DNA of 64,000 nt from Sebastes aleutianus (Eukaryota; Chordata; Actinopteri; Perciformes; Sebastidae), in contig CAKAKS010000001.1 in assembly GCA_916700875.1 (NCBI GenBank), forward strand, positions 10,851,741-10,915,740, in the 5' to 3' direction. Both the position numbers and the translations under genes were made by a program. Under the pieces are notes generated by a model that was not told where the DNA came from, made no database searches, and worked only from the letters and a program-made list of their open reading frames with translations. Of this stretch, positions 52,141 through 63,766 are shown one piece after another (the first letter of the stretch is position 1; every line of letters begins with the position of its first letter).

Positions 52141-55100
52141 TGGAGCCTGCAATGGTCAAAACAAGGGAAAATATATGTTTTAAGACAAGACGATAGTCGC
52201 ATAAACAATTAGATTTTTTATAATTTAATGACTATTTGAAAATGTTTAAATCATGACCCATCCATGAAACGCCAAGTGGACAAAGCTCTTTCCAAAATGA
52301 GAGTGAATCTGGGGTTAGCTTTCACCCGCTGGCGAGCACGAGCCCCCTAAACCTAACCGCCTTCAGGGGTCTGTGCGCTTCTGGTGTCGTAGATCCAGGG
52401 AGAAGGGGCCAACTTTGAATGTTGTGTTTACAAACTGAAAATGCATCTGACAATTCCTTCTCATTCTGCGTTTAAGATGTCTATTTAACAAGTAATTTAC
52501 TCTCGTATCAAGTCTGAAAATCGAATTTTCCTTAAAACAAGTGGGAAAAGTTTACTAAATGAGAGTTGATAGCAATTTCACACGAATGGAGAATTTACAG
52601 TCTCAAGAAAAAAGCTGATCAATATTGTCAAGATGATGGAAATTCCTGAGTCGAGGTGATGTTGTATTGGAAACAAGCGAGATTATTCCATCACATTAAA
52701 GTTTATTTTATTATTATTTATTCAAGACTCAATGTGGGGATTGATTAGTGCAGGTTTATGTGATGAGTTTGTGTACTTTTTAGGTTTACTAATCATAACA
52801 TTTCCATCTATTTTCAAGCTGTTTGTTTCACGAGCCCTCGGACCAGAAGAAGCTCAATAACAGCTGGTTTCTTTACAACAGAAGAAGAACACACAAAGCC
52901 CTTTGGCTGTTTTCTTGTCTTTAGAGATCAACTGAACCTCCTCAACCAGGCAGATCACAGCCTAACAGCACAGTTACCTGCTCCCCATCCAAGAAACTCT
53001 GCCTGCAGGACATCAAACTCTTCTCCCTCAGCATCAATCTGAGCCAGGCTTGTTCTGCATTTATTTTTTCAAAGGACTGCTGTGTCTGCGTTTACATTTG
53101 TTCAGACACAAAACCAAGCTGAAACATACATTCAGCAAGAGGACATGACAATAACTGTGACGCCTGTTCATATTACTCGTTTGTGCTTAAGAAGACAGTG
53201 GATTAAAGGTCACCCGAAGGTCATGGCGAGCTGCTAGAGGAAACTTTTTCTCCTGCACTTAGAATGGATGTATCACATTCAACACGAGCTAATACTAAAA
53301 GTGGAACAGTCTATCAATACATCTGCAATGAAAGGTGCAAATTCAAATGCAATTCAATGTGTTAGAAAGCACTGTTTGGTTGTGAATGGCACATCCTTTT
53401 TAACTGCAGCACGTGTGAGTTGGTGGGTGTTTGAGTGTTTATTAATGACTGAGAACCGGATGATTAGAACAAAGTGGTAAAAATACAGAAACAGGTTGGT
53501 CCCAGGTGGATTTTTGTGATAAATATGAAGAAATTTAGCATGAGTTTTTAAAAAAATGTTTACAATATTACAAAACATCCAGACATGTTTGCTGGTTTTT
53601 GGTCGAATTGCAAATGACTGGTTGCCTTTCAGAAGTAAGTTTCACACTGGGTTTTTTTTACAGATATGCTCGTTCTTACAGGGAAAATCCACTCAATGAT
53701 GCACTGTTAAAATAAATATGTACCAGGAATTATTTTGTGGTATAGTGTTTAAAATGTACTTTACGGAACAACTTTACTAAAGTGCAAGCTGAGCGGTAGA
53801 GTAGTAGGGGCAATTGTACTCGGGCACGGTACGAATCAATCGTACCTAATATGAAAACACCCTAAAAGTAAGATCCTGTCTCATTAATCATATTTGGAGC
53901 CTTCAGATTTATCTTGGGACCATTTAAGGAGTCCCAGGTTGGGTACCACTGTTTTAGACAGCTAAAAAGCGAATTAGCTGTGATGGAAATATCTGACCAC
54001 AACATCCTGCCATCGAAGTTTGGGCATTAATCACAAAAATGCATCACCAAATATAATTTTACCAACAGTGTTTGAGGTGGATTTTCCCTTTAATTCACAT
54101 GAAGTCAGAGCATAATTTCTTAACATATCACATATATGACAAACGTGTCAGGCTTATAGATTGTTCCCTTCTAGCTGATGAATTGATTAACAACACAAGC
54201 TACCATGTTGAGTTCACTAACATGACATTTTTACTGAGATCTTTCTTGCTTTCATAGTGATGCTACGTTTTAAAGTGGAGAAATACTTTCTCAAGCCAAA
54301 TCGTTTTTTTTTTACTGTAGGTCTCAGGTCTTTAGTGGTCTATCAATGATGTGCTCATTTCGTTTCTGCTTTTTAAAACCCTACAGTAGCTATGGATACA
54401 TTTTAAAGAAACTATATGGAACGAGTGAATGTATTCAAGAGCTATTTTTTATTTTGTATAACTTGATGATGTTGGCTGAGAAATATGCTGAACTCTTATC
54501 ACTAACGCATTGGGCAAGCCAATCCAGTTATCCCACCCACCTCGCCTCCATGTTTACAGGTTAGATTTAGACAATCCATTCACGGGACAATTCAAAAAGT
54601 AGAGAAACCAGTAGAATGCGTTATGGTTTACACAGTTGATGGTGTTGATACACTGTGAAAAATGAATGTCCATCTTAACATTGAAAGTTGAATTTGAGCT
54701 AATTGTCTCTGAATACGCCAACAGTGCAACAGCAGAATAAGCTAGTCTGCCGTAACTACCTTAAATGTAACTTTACAGAACTAAAAATATGATATGAAAA
54801 CTGTCAATAAGATGAAATAAATATGTACATTTCAATGTACATTTTCACTGTATTTTGGGTAATTTTTTTAGAAAAAAATGACACGATTTCGAGCTTTTTA
54901 GCGTCAAAGTTGTGTCCATTAAAACCAACTGATTAGCATGAAAACTATAGAAAATATTTAATCTTTTGTACTCTATTCCCTTTTTATTAAATTTGTTTAA
55001 ACTTACATCACATTGACAAACTAATTCATTTCTTGAATCAAAAGGAATAATCATTTTAGATAAAGGTTTTGGCCACACAAAGTTAGCTATCTTTCTTACA

Positions 55101-55578
55101 TACAGCATGTCATATATTTGTACATACACTAGTACTGTATGGCTTACTGCAGTGTGCGTAGTAGCCTAGTGGTAGTAGTAGTAGTATATATAAGCAGTAT
55201 GAGGTACATACTGTATACCACTGTTTTGGATTAAGTCTTACTGTGGTGTAAATTCAAAAAGGCTTCAGTTAGAGTAAAATAAGCTGACAGTTTTATACTT
55301 GTTTCTTGTTAAGATGGACATTTTTGAAGTATCTGTGTGCTCACTTTGACAGGACTATCATTCTTGTCTGCTAGCGTCTGGATGTGACCCATCTTGGGAG
55401 AGAAAAAAAAATGGTCTGATTTTATTTTAAGTGCTTAAACTAGCTATTGTGTATCCGAACCTTCAGGACAGATACATCAGTAACTGGTTTGACCTGCGAT
55501 GCTCCAAAGTCGGGCACTGATGGAGCCACTGAGGAGGAACTTATTATGTGGTGGTGAAAAGAGAGTGTATAAATTGTG

Positions 55579-55584
55579 AATAAA
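55579..55584 (+). promoter_or_regulatory. prom1: candidate polyadenylation signal of prom1
   Basis: AATAAA followed within 40 bases by a T/G-rich stretch (attgttgtcagttttttcagttttg), which fits a downstream element. It is about 5 kb past the stop codon, so its use by prom1 is an inference. Confidence 0.4.
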
Positions 55585-55855
55585 CTTTGAAATTCAATTT
55601 ATTGTTGTCAGTTTTTTCAGTTTTGTTTTCATTTAAGTGCCTTGAAAAGGGGAATGTATTTTTGGTTAACATGCTTTTAATTTTATTTGGGCAAATATTT
55701 TGGTTTAATCCAAATGAGAGATGAATTTAAGGGTTTTATTTATACTGTACATATTTAAGGCTATATAAATTAAAATAGTGAATAGCTACTAATAGTGATA
55801 TTATGATAGTTGATAATGTGTTTTACAGTATGCAACACAAATGACATGCAACATA

Positions 55856-56987
55856 CATTGGTGGAAGAAGTACTGAGATCTTTTACCGAAGCAATACAAC
55901 AGTGCAGAAATAGTAAGTTAATGTCTATAAAGTCAATCTATCTATCTAGAAGTAAAAGTCATGCATTTAAAATGTTACTTAGGTAAAAGTTCAAAGGTAT
56001 TATCATCAAATATATACTTAAAGTACCAAAATTAAAAGTACTGATTTTGCAGGATGGTCCCATTCAGAATAGTGTGTATTATGTCAATGTAATAGTTGGT
56101 ATGATATCTTAAGAAAAGTTCATTTTTCCTGCGTTTTCCTACAACTGTCCAGCGTCAATTTCCCCTCCAGTCTTTTTAAAATAAACTTCCATCTTCACAG
56201 GGAACAATTTGGTTAGGTTTAGGCAACAAAACCACTTAGTTAGCTTTAGGAAAAGATCGACTTGGTTAGGATTAGGCAACAAAACTACTTAATGACAATA
56301 ACTACTTAGGTAGGTTTATAAAAAGATCGTGGTTTCCGGTTATAATAACACCGGACGTGGAGTAACTTTTGTACGGAAGTTACGTGACAAATATATCAAT
56401 GTTGACCAACTTCTTTCACACAAGGTAAAAACGCCGGTCTCCTGGCGAAAGTCTGGTGTTTTTTTTACGCACCCATCAACCACGACCTCCTCCCTAAGCT
56501 CCTCCTTATCGCTCTTTGTAATTCCTGATTCACGATTACATGGATTACATACAAACCAGCCTGATCATTTTATTGAATTATTAATTATTAATTAATTATT
56601 ATTATTTATACATTAATGAGTACATCACTTTAAAATTGCAGCTAGTAAATGTGGGATTAATTTTAATCTATTTATATTTGGGAATTTATTTATTACTTTA
56701 TATACTGCTGGGTAGCTTGTGAACTTCCCTTGGGAAATCAATAAAGTTATTAATATAATAATATCATAATGTATTTGTTGATTATATTTTGTATTATTAA
56801 TCTGAGTCAGGAACGTAACTTCAGTTATCAAATAAATGTAGTGGAGTAAAAAGCACAACGTTTCCCTATGAAATGTAGTGGTATAGAAGTAGCAGGAAAT
56901 GGGAATCGTAAAGTAAAATAAAGGAACCTCAAATTTGTACTTAAGTACAGTACTTGAGTAAATGTTCTCAGTTACACTCCACCACTG
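55856..56987. mobile_element. hAT-like element with nested insertions
   Basis: The left end CATTGGTGGAAGAAGTACTG and right end ACACTCCACCACTG match the family at 39918 and 58342. Between about 56050 and 56790 the interior is replaced by other repeats (TAGGTTTAGGCAACAAAACC, and a LINE-like tail). Flanks GCAACATA and GTAGCATG differ only by transitions at three of eight sites. Confidence 0.6.
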
Positions 56988-58341
56988 GTAGCATGGGACA
57001 TATTGCTCATAGTGTATTTTAATTCTTTAACACAAGACTGCACATTCTTATGTGGTGCTGCCACTGCTGGCCAGAGCCCACTTGTTGCGTTACTGGTCAG
57101 CTATTTTCAATAGGAGATGATTATCTTCTTCCATAAGCTTCATTCTGGGGTTTTCTCAGGCACCAACCAGTATGTGAATAAACACCAGCAGCCAAACCAC
57201 ATGCCGACTCATTCCTACTTCTAAATAAGCTTATATAGAAGACAGATGAGGACAAAAAATACCCATTCAAAAACAGAAGCAGCGGTTCAGAGAAAATCTC
57301 TTTTATGGTGTTTACTTGCAGATCAAACACTGTGTTTAAATGGTTATTTCCGAGATTCTGCACGAGTCGTACACTGCTGTGTGTGTAATCCATCTTTAGC
57401 TTGATGGGTAGAGCCATACACTAACACTGCCAGCAGGAGCTCCAATGTTATAATAGTATGCTCTTTAAGGGGCTCTGGGGAAAAGTATTCACAAATTAAA
57501 ATGCATAATACTGTTTACTGTCAGCCCACACTACAACACACTACATATCACACTACATTATATATATTTTAATAGTTTTTATTTATTCATCTGTTTGTTA
57601 TTGGAGCTCCACGTTATTTCAATTTCATTTTTTTATTGTTATTTCCTAGTTTATCATATGTGTTTTGCCCCGTGTTAAGAGCAGCCACATACAACTGCCC
57701 CTCATACTATAGGGATAAATAAAGCTGTATTGAACTGTATATCCTGCACACCAGTGTGGACAGCACACTATGGATTTACACAGAAATATAGATACTTACA
57801 TCAGACAAAGTGTGCCGGTGAATATGCTGCCATCTCTGGGGAACACAAACACTCAGAGGGTGGTGGAAAGAAGACTTTTATGCTGCATTCAAATGGAGTC
57901 AGGCAGAAGGCAGACGGACAACACCTTCTGGACGGCACTGTAAAAACAAACAAACAGGCAGGCAGACTTTCAGGACGGCAAAACAAAACACGCATGACAA
58001 TATGTTGCTATGGTGATGGAATAAAATATATAAAAAATGTATATTTTGTGTCTACTATTTAAAGTAATTTTTCTAGTAATGTATGTAGCTATAAAATGCA
58101 GTTTTCTCTTAATATTTTATTGCAAACTTAAACAACTTTATATAGTGTGAGGGAGCTACATAACATCCGGCAAAAAGTTTAAACATTTTAACTTTGGACG
58201 GCAATACCGTCTACCGTTACCGGTATTCTCTGCCGTGAATGTGAATGCAGCATAATAAGAAACATTTTGCAGCAGCTTAGGAATTTCATCCTAAAATTGT
58301 GACAAAATTACAGATGGAAAAACATGAATCTCCCTTTTGGA

Positions 58342-58882
58342 CAGTGGTGGAAAGTAACTAAGTACATTAACTCAAGTTCTTTACTAAAATACAATTTCGA
58401 GATACCTTTGCTTTACTTGAGTATTTCAATTTTATGCTACTTTATACTTCTACTCTACTACATTTCAGAAGGACATATTGTACTTTTTACTCCACTACAT
58501 TTATCTGACTGCTGGAGTTACTTTACATATTACTACTCAATTTATAAAATATGATACTTTGCTGCAGATTAAACTATCCAACAGTATATGCAGTAGTTCC
58601 TCCACCTCCACCATCCAACATTACAATGCTGCATTTGTGTTAAAGCGTCAGTAATAATATTCCAAAAATAATATATGATGATTATACCATTCTGCCCAAC
58701 AAGTAGGCCTACTTTTACTAATACTTTAAGTACATTTTGCTGTTAATACTTTGTACTTTTACTTAAGTGAAATCTTGAATGTAGGACTTTTATGTACTTG
58801 TAACAGAGTACAGAGCGGTATTGCTACTTTTACTTGAGTATATATAAATTATATAAATATATGAGTAGTTCTTCCACCACTG
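58342..58882. mobile_element. hAT-like MITE (CAGTGGTGGAAAG...CTTCCACCACTG)
   Basis: The 541-base element has clear 12-base inverted ends and AAGTACTTTT-type interior words. Flanks CTTTTGGA and CTATTGAA match at 6 of 8. No coding capacity. Confidence 0.85.
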
Positions 58883-59692
58883 CTATTGAAAAACAGTTTG
58901 TATAGCTTACTGATTATCTTTAGAAAACAGTGTTTTTTAGAGACATTTGTGTTTAAATGTACTGCAATTCGTGAAGCTAAATCTCTTTCGGATGTGTTGA
59001 CTACTTGTTCCACATCACTCACAATGGGCCCTTTTTCTCCAGATGGGCCTGAAAATAAAGCCACTTTATACATTTCCTCCCCCACCCTTACCACCATGCT
59101 AACCCCCCTGGTCTTGTACAGACATTTCTTGTTCTCTCTTAATTGGCACAATTACTTACTACACTCAACACTGTACTTGGTCTGCCTTGTGTGAGTGACT
59201 TCCACTCACGTTTCTTTGTGGTTGTGCAGTCTGATTGCGTTTATATTTGGGAGGGAAATGATAGGCTACGCTGCATGGTTTGTGAGCTCCAACTGCCTTT
59301 TAAAACAGGCAAGAACTTGAGGGCATCGGGAGGCTCGTTTACATGAGTATATTCCCAGACTGCCACATTTCTTTTTAATTGAGATGTACTCCGCAGACAC
59401 ATGAGAATTGTCGACAAACTATGATGTTTGCATGATTGCATAAACCCTCTGGCAACAGAAATTGCTCTATAAGGTTGCAATTGACATAATTTAGTTCTTC
59501 CTTAAGTGTGATGGTTTGTACGCTCATTACATGACCTTGAAAAACCTGAGCATCAGGGTAAACATCTCGTGGTCCTTGCCTTCTCCAGACAGCTATAACA
59601 GATGTAGTCGCTGCTCTCCTCCTCCTGTACAAGTTTTGTTAAGTCAGACTTTTTTTTTTTTTGTAACATGAATTCCTTCTTGGTCTGCTCAG

Positions 59693-59703
59693 CCAATAAA
59701 TAG
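59693..59703 (+). promoter_or_regulatory. fgfbp2: fgfbp2 core promoter: CCAAT box and TATA-like AATAAATAG
   Basis: The sequence CCAATAAATAG lies 67-77 bases before the start codon. The AATAAATAG can act as a weak TATA box, placing transcription start near 59725-59735. The CCAAT overlaps it, so the two may not be used together. Confidence 0.45.
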
Positions 59704-59769
59704 CAGGAGGGGCCCTCAGCTTGAGCAGTCCCATTCTCCTCCTCTTACGCTCAGCATCCATCTGACACC

Positions 59770-60387
59770 ATGTGGACCCAGGACAGCGCTCTGCTGCTGC
59801 TGATCGCCTGCTGCTTTTGGTCTGCCGAGGCCCAGAGACAAAGCGTCTGGGATGATCCCGTCAAATTCAAAACCCAGGCCAAGGACTCGTGCACCATGAT
59901 CGTCACCGGGCAGGGGGACTACACCCGGCTGAGGCTGTCGTGCCAGGGCAGCAAGCGCTCCTACTGGTGTGAATACATGGGCATGCCTTACACCTGCCGC
60001 AACTACAACAAAAACCCTCGTCACTACTTCGTCCAGATGATGTGGCGCCTTAGAAAGCTCCAAAACGCCTGCCAGGCGCCGAGGCAGATCAAACCTCACA
60101 TGTGCAGGAACGCAGCTGATGAATCTCAAATGGTCTACGTATCCAGTTCCTTCTCCCGACCAGACAGCACAAGACCAGCACCACAGCCTGCCAGACCTCA
60201 ACCTCGTCCCTCACCCACAAGACAAACCAATCGAGACCCACCACGAGAAAAGACCACACCGAGACCCAGTCCACAACCAACGACACCTCCCGAAGAGACC
60301 AAAGCTAAGAGTATGGCTCGGCAGCACTGCTGGAGGTCACTTCGAGGCCTTTGCTCCTTCTTCATCGGTTTGTTTCATAGAAACTGA
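59770..60387 (+). CDS. fgfbp2: fibroblast growth factor-binding protein 2
   Basis: A 205-residue secreted protein of the FGFBP family; family members bind FGFs, heparin or matrix and release stored ligand. Residues 1-21 are a signal peptide with likely cleavage after SAEA. Cysteines at 41, 58, 67, 76, 101 and 112 form the conserved disulfide core, including DSCTM, YWCEYMGMP and NAC. Residues about 130-178 are a Pro/Arg/Thr-rich linker. Cysteines 187 and 195 lie in the hydrophobic C-terminal tail HCWRSLRGLCSFFIGLF, which matches the FGFBP2 ending HCW...LCAFLISFF. The start has a good context (caccATG). It is intronless in the coding part and lies between prom1 and fgfbp1 as in human. FGFBP3 is less likely because of synteny and tail. 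The a/b copy is not resolved. Confidence 0.92.
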   Translation: MWTQDSALLLLIACCFWSAEAQRQSVWDDPVKFKTQAKDSCTMIVTGQGDYTRLRLSCQGSKRSYWCEYMGMPYTCRNYNKNPRHYFVQMMWRLRKLQNACQAPRQIKPHMCRNAADESQMVYVSSSFSRPDSTRPAPQPARPQPRPSPTRQTNRDPPREKTTPRPSPQPTTPPEETKAKSMARQHCWRSLRGLCSFFIGLFHRN

Positions 60388-60392
60388 GGAAG

Positions 60393-60622
60393 GTGAGCAG
60401 CAGAAACTGGCACTCTTCATTAACACACAGCTTTTATTATGTTGTTTTAGGACTAATCTAAGAGTACTTTGGTGGAATGATGAAATCCTGTGTATTTAAA
60501 ATCAAGTTTGCCTCCAGCATTCATGCGCAAAAAAAAAAGTTTTTTCTTTTCCTTGCTCAAAATATTACTGATGCACATAATTTACAACTATATATGCATT
60601 TCTGCCTCTGTTATATTCACAG
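60393..60622 (+). other. fgfbp2: candidate fgfbp2 3' UTR intron
   Basis: A good donor (GAGGAAG|gtgagc) follows the stop codon by five bases, and an acceptor (gttatattcacag) ends at 60622. If used, the 3' UTR would lie mostly in a second exon running to the polyadenylation signal near 61124. Splice use is inferred from site strength only. Confidence 0.45.
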
Positions 60623-61123
60623 ACTTACAATTCTGGTGAAGATAACTTCTGATGTCTGATTAAAGCGGCCCTTGGAGGGAAATTTCAGACCAGCAGTTTG
60701 ACCGTCCGTGGTAGAAGAAGAACTGTAGTGCTCTCCTCAGGGGAAGGAATGGTACTGCAGTGACATCATCCTCAGTCACAGCTTGGAAAAACTCTATGCG
60801 TCTTAATTGTGTAAGAACCAACTTGCAGGCTATGAAACACATGAATGAAATGGTAAAAGTTCTACTTTAACTAGTGTGAATGTTTCTACAGCAACACAAA
60901 CCTTTACAACAATATATTGGCCTGGGACAAGAGAGGCAGACAACTCACTGGTGTCACTTATGTGTATTTATGTTTGTTTACTTGTATATAATCTACTTGC
61001 ATCACTTAAATATACCTTGAATATTACGTTGTTTGAAAGATCTTTATTTGGTCTGAAAAAGGCAGTCATTGCTGTACGGGTGTATTTGACAGAAAGATAA
61101 TGAATGTGAAAATGATTTTATTA

Positions 61124-61133
61124 AATAAATAAA
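61124..61133 (+). promoter_or_regulatory. fgfbp2: fgfbp2 polyadenylation signal
   Basis: Two overlapping AATAAA hexamers, followed by a TG/T-rich stretch (attctgtgattttattg), 737 bases after the stop codon. Confidence 0.65.
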
Positions 61134-62112
61134 CATTATTCTCAATTATTCTGTGATTTTATTGCTCCTTCTTGATGAAAAACAACTACAAGAATCATGC
61201 AAAAAAAGTGAAATGTATTGAGTTTAGTGATATTTGATAGCAAAAGAGCAGCAATATTGAAAACGACTGCTATACAATATCATTATGTCTTGTAAAAATC
61301 ATCATGGAATAGTGGAATTACCTGCTATACTGCATTTGATCATTAGGTGCTGCTGTTGCTTAAGTTAAACAGACCACCAAGCTCAATCAGGGATTTTCTC
61401 CTACAGGGACATCTGGCTCCTTTCAAGATATTTCCAGTCATTTTTATCTTTGGCACACTGTACAAACAGAAGGTGCAGGGAAGGTTTTAAAAGAGTTATT
61501 TGCATTTGTTTGAGAATAATTCCTTAAAAACTGAAGTTATCGTAAAAGCAGGTGGGACTTCCTTGAAACAGGCAGCACAATCTACCAGAACAGATTATTT
61601 TTAGTCTTGATATCTCAGCATAAATCTGGAAAGTTTACACAAAAAAACAAGCTTTAAGTATTTGCCATTTGCTTAATTTAAATCAAAACGGAGAGAAACT
61701 GGATGTCAAAGTGCATGAAACCGTGAGGAAGAGTAGTCTATGTTTGCCCTTTTTTAAAGTTTTTTTTTTTATTAAATGGGTTTTATGTTTGATGCCTGAA
61801 TTAAAGTTTGTGGTTAACACAAGCTTAAGAGCTTTTAAAGTTTTGTTCTACGATATAAAATACATCAATAAATATCCCATTCGTGAATTTTGAAGCCTTT
61901 AAATGTCTTAAAAAAGGTATTCTGGCGATTGCATTCAAGCTTCAAAAATCATTAAAGTGGTGTTCATTTGTGGAGATTATCCTGCTGAACAAAATGTGTA
62001 AGTATCATAAACATTTGTTTGCCACAGAGCTTATTTTCTGCAATAATATAAAACCCAATGGGGAAATCCCATTGGCTTTTTGTTGAGTGAACCAGGGCGA
62101 TATAACTTCCTG

Positions 62113-62128
62113 ATTGGCCTATAAAAAT
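62113..62128 (+). promoter_or_regulatory. fgfbp1: fgfbp1 core promoter: inverted CCAAT and TATA box
   Basis: ATTGG at 62113-62117 and TATAAAAAT at 62120-62128 form a compact promoter. Transcription would start near 62150-62160, upstream of the TG repeat and of the donor at 62396. Confidence 0.5.
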
Positions 62129-62149
62129 ACGTCATCCCTGCAGCAATCT

Positions 62150-62198
62150 CTGAACTCAACAAACTTTGTAAGCTGTCCAATCATGCAGTGTGTGTGTA

Positions 62199-62289
<91 letters not shown>

Positions 62290-62395
62290 AGGGCAGGGCT
62301 AATTTTGCAGCAGCACGCTGTAGCTGCAGGTACATTAAAGCTCTCAGCTCTCAGGTGTTGGGACTGTAAACCAAAGTTAACTCTGAAAACTTCAG
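62150..62395 (+). other. fgfbp1: probable fgfbp1 non-coding first exon
   Basis: A strong donor (GAAAACTTCAG|gtaagt) ends at 62395, and the coding exon has a matching acceptor (cctcttgcag) ending at 63120. The 5' boundary is estimated from the TATA box. The exon would include the TG repeat unless transcription starts downstream of it. Mammalian FGFBP1 also has a non-coding first exon. Confidence 0.5.
62203..62288 (+). repeat. (TG)43 microsatellite
   Basis: Eighty-six uninterrupted bases of TG, preceded by an imperfect part from about 62188. It lies between the TATA box and the first-exon donor of fgfbp1. Confidence 0.95.
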
Positions 62396-63139
62396 GTAAG
62401 TCATCTTTGTTTCATCTGGGCTCAGCCTGTATTGATCCTGATCACTTTGGTATTAGTATAGTAATGTGTGTGTGTGTAGTGGTTGCTACTTACTTCAGTA
62501 CCTTCTTTATAATATAATTTACCTTAATGTTCTTATAACATTGCTATGGTACATTAAAATGCCCTCTATGGTACTTGACTTATTAAATTCCTCATGGTTT
62601 TCCAGTTATATCCCTTTCATGTTACTATAAAAGGTGTGTCTGCACTTGGAGAAGTCGTGTTGTAGTATTGTCATTTTTCTTTACTTTGTATGCTATCAAT
62701 ATATTCATGTCACCCTTTACTCTGGTTGTTTCATCCTAGGCTGTCTTATGAATCAAGTATTAAAACTTTGCCACTGCCTTTTACTTAATTAAGTTTAGTT
62801 GGGAAATTTATTCTTATCTCTCATTGCACTTTAACTTTTTATTCCTCTTTTTATTCTGATTTATTCCTTTATATCTTATGTTTATTTCATTCTTTTAAAA
62901 TCCAATTTATGTGTGACTTTATATATTGCCATTTTCTTGTCTTGATGGGTTTTAAAGTGAAGCACTTAATACCTTAAAAGAGGCTATTCCTCTTAGAGGA
63001 AAACTAGTCGTTTCCGTCCAAAACATAGGTGTAAGAAGGGATTATAATGATTCTTTTTAAGAAGGGAACTGAAAGGGGATTTAAGGTCAGGTATCTAAAT
63101 CCTAATTTATCCTCTTGCAGGGTATTTTGTGCTGGTTTC

Positions 63140-63766
63140 ATGGCTCTCCTCACCAATTTCGCCATCCTGCTGGTCTTGGCTTGTATTTCCCATCAGCTGA
63201 TGTTGAGCAGCTGCCAGAAGAGCCGGCGGGGAAGAGGCGTGGACAGAGGACAACACAAGGACAAGCCGGGGCTGAAGGTGGGCCGCCAATCCAAAGCCGT
63301 CTCTCCACAGCCCATTAAGGGCAAAATGGTCACCAAAGACAAGTCCGAGTGCACCTGGGCAGCGACAGGCGAGGACTCCTTCATCCTCGGTGTCACCTGC
63401 AAGAAGGGGGACAGGAGTTTCAGCTGTGAATATGACGCCAGACCGGCTGTCTGTCCCCAGTACGCTTCAAACGTCAAACTTTACTGGAAGCAAATCACCA
63501 AGGCGCTGAAGAAGCAAAAGGGTTTGTGCCAGGACAGTAGTGCGTTGGTCAGGGCGGGTCTGTGCAGAGGAGCTCCCAGGGAAGCTCATTTCAGACTCAT
63601 TAATGCTCAGAGGAAGACCGACCAGCCATCTGCTCAGAAACTAGCACCCAGAGCTGTAAAATCCTGTAAACCTGGCAACAAGAAGCTGGCTGAGGAGCAC
63701 TGCAGCGACTCCTGGTCGAGTTTTTGCATGTTCTTTTTTACTATGGTGCAGGATTATGATTGCTGA
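63140..63766 (+). CDS. fgfbp1: fibroblast growth factor-binding protein 1
   Basis: A 208-residue secreted FGF-binding protein. The start at 63140 is chosen because it lies 20 bases inside the exon that begins after the acceptor at 63120; an upstream in-frame Met at 63047 lies in the intron. Residues 1 to about 23 are a signal peptide. A basic stretch (KSRRGRG to KVGRQ, residues 27-49) suits heparin binding. The core has cysteines at 71, 87, 96, 105, 130 and 142 in the motifs CTWAATGEDSF, FSCEYDA, YWKQI and LCRG. KGKMVTKDKSEC matches human KGKFVTKDQANC. The tail has cysteines 176, 188, 196 and 208, ending EEHCSDSWSSFCMFFFTMVQ and DYDC, like the human ending [21 protein letters not shown]. Human FGFBP1 is 234 residues. 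Confidence 0.93.
   Translation: MALLTNFAILLVLACISHQLMLSSCQKSRRGRGVDRGQHKDKPGLKVGRQSKAVSPQPIKGKMVTKDKSECTWAATGEDSFILGVTCKKGDRSFSCEYDARPAVCPQYASNVKLYWKQITKALKKQKGLCQDSSALVRAGLCRGAPREAHFRLINAQRKTDQPSAQKLAPRAVKSCKPGNKKLAEEHCSDSWSSFCMFFFTMVQDYDC

Larger units (their letters stand above)
50566..55584 (+). other. prom1: prom1 3' region: probable UTR with an intron
   Basis: A donor-like site (CCTGAAAG|gtactg) occurs 33 bases after the stop, close enough to avoid nonsense-mediated decay. A good acceptor (ttttcttgtctttag) ends at 52924, followed by balanced, exon-like sequence. AATAAA at 55579-55584 is a candidate polyadenylation signal. The intervening part holds a repeat at 51900-52140. Intron and end point are inferred, not proven. 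Confidence 0.35.
55585..59690. other. prom1-fgfbp2 intergenic region
   Basis: No gene is seen. It contains an interrupted hAT-like element (55856-56987), LINE-like 3' tails at about 56560-56760 and 57600-57735 (ending in AATAAAG-type words), and a second hAT-like element (58342-58882). The rest is AT-rich. Confidence 0.65.
60388..62112. other. fgfbp2 3' end and fgfbp2-fgfbp1 intergenic region
   Basis: Overlapping AATAAATAAA at 61124-61133 is a convincing polyadenylation signal for fgfbp2. The rest up to the fgfbp1 promoter is AT-rich without recognised repeats or genes. Confidence 0.6.

Noticed and set aside
59716..60201. 161-codon minus-strand ORF opposite fgfbp2
   Set aside because: It is the shadow of the GC-rich fgfbp2 coding region. 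The + strand protein has signal peptide, cysteine pattern and family match.
62114..62517. ORFs rich in Val-Cys repeats
   Set aside because: They are translations of the TG microsatellite in two frames, not genes.
63047..63139. Upstream in-frame start for fgfbp1
   Set aside because: The acceptor at 63111-63120 shows the region is intron. The peptide from 63140 begins with a proper signal sequence, while the longer one would bury it.
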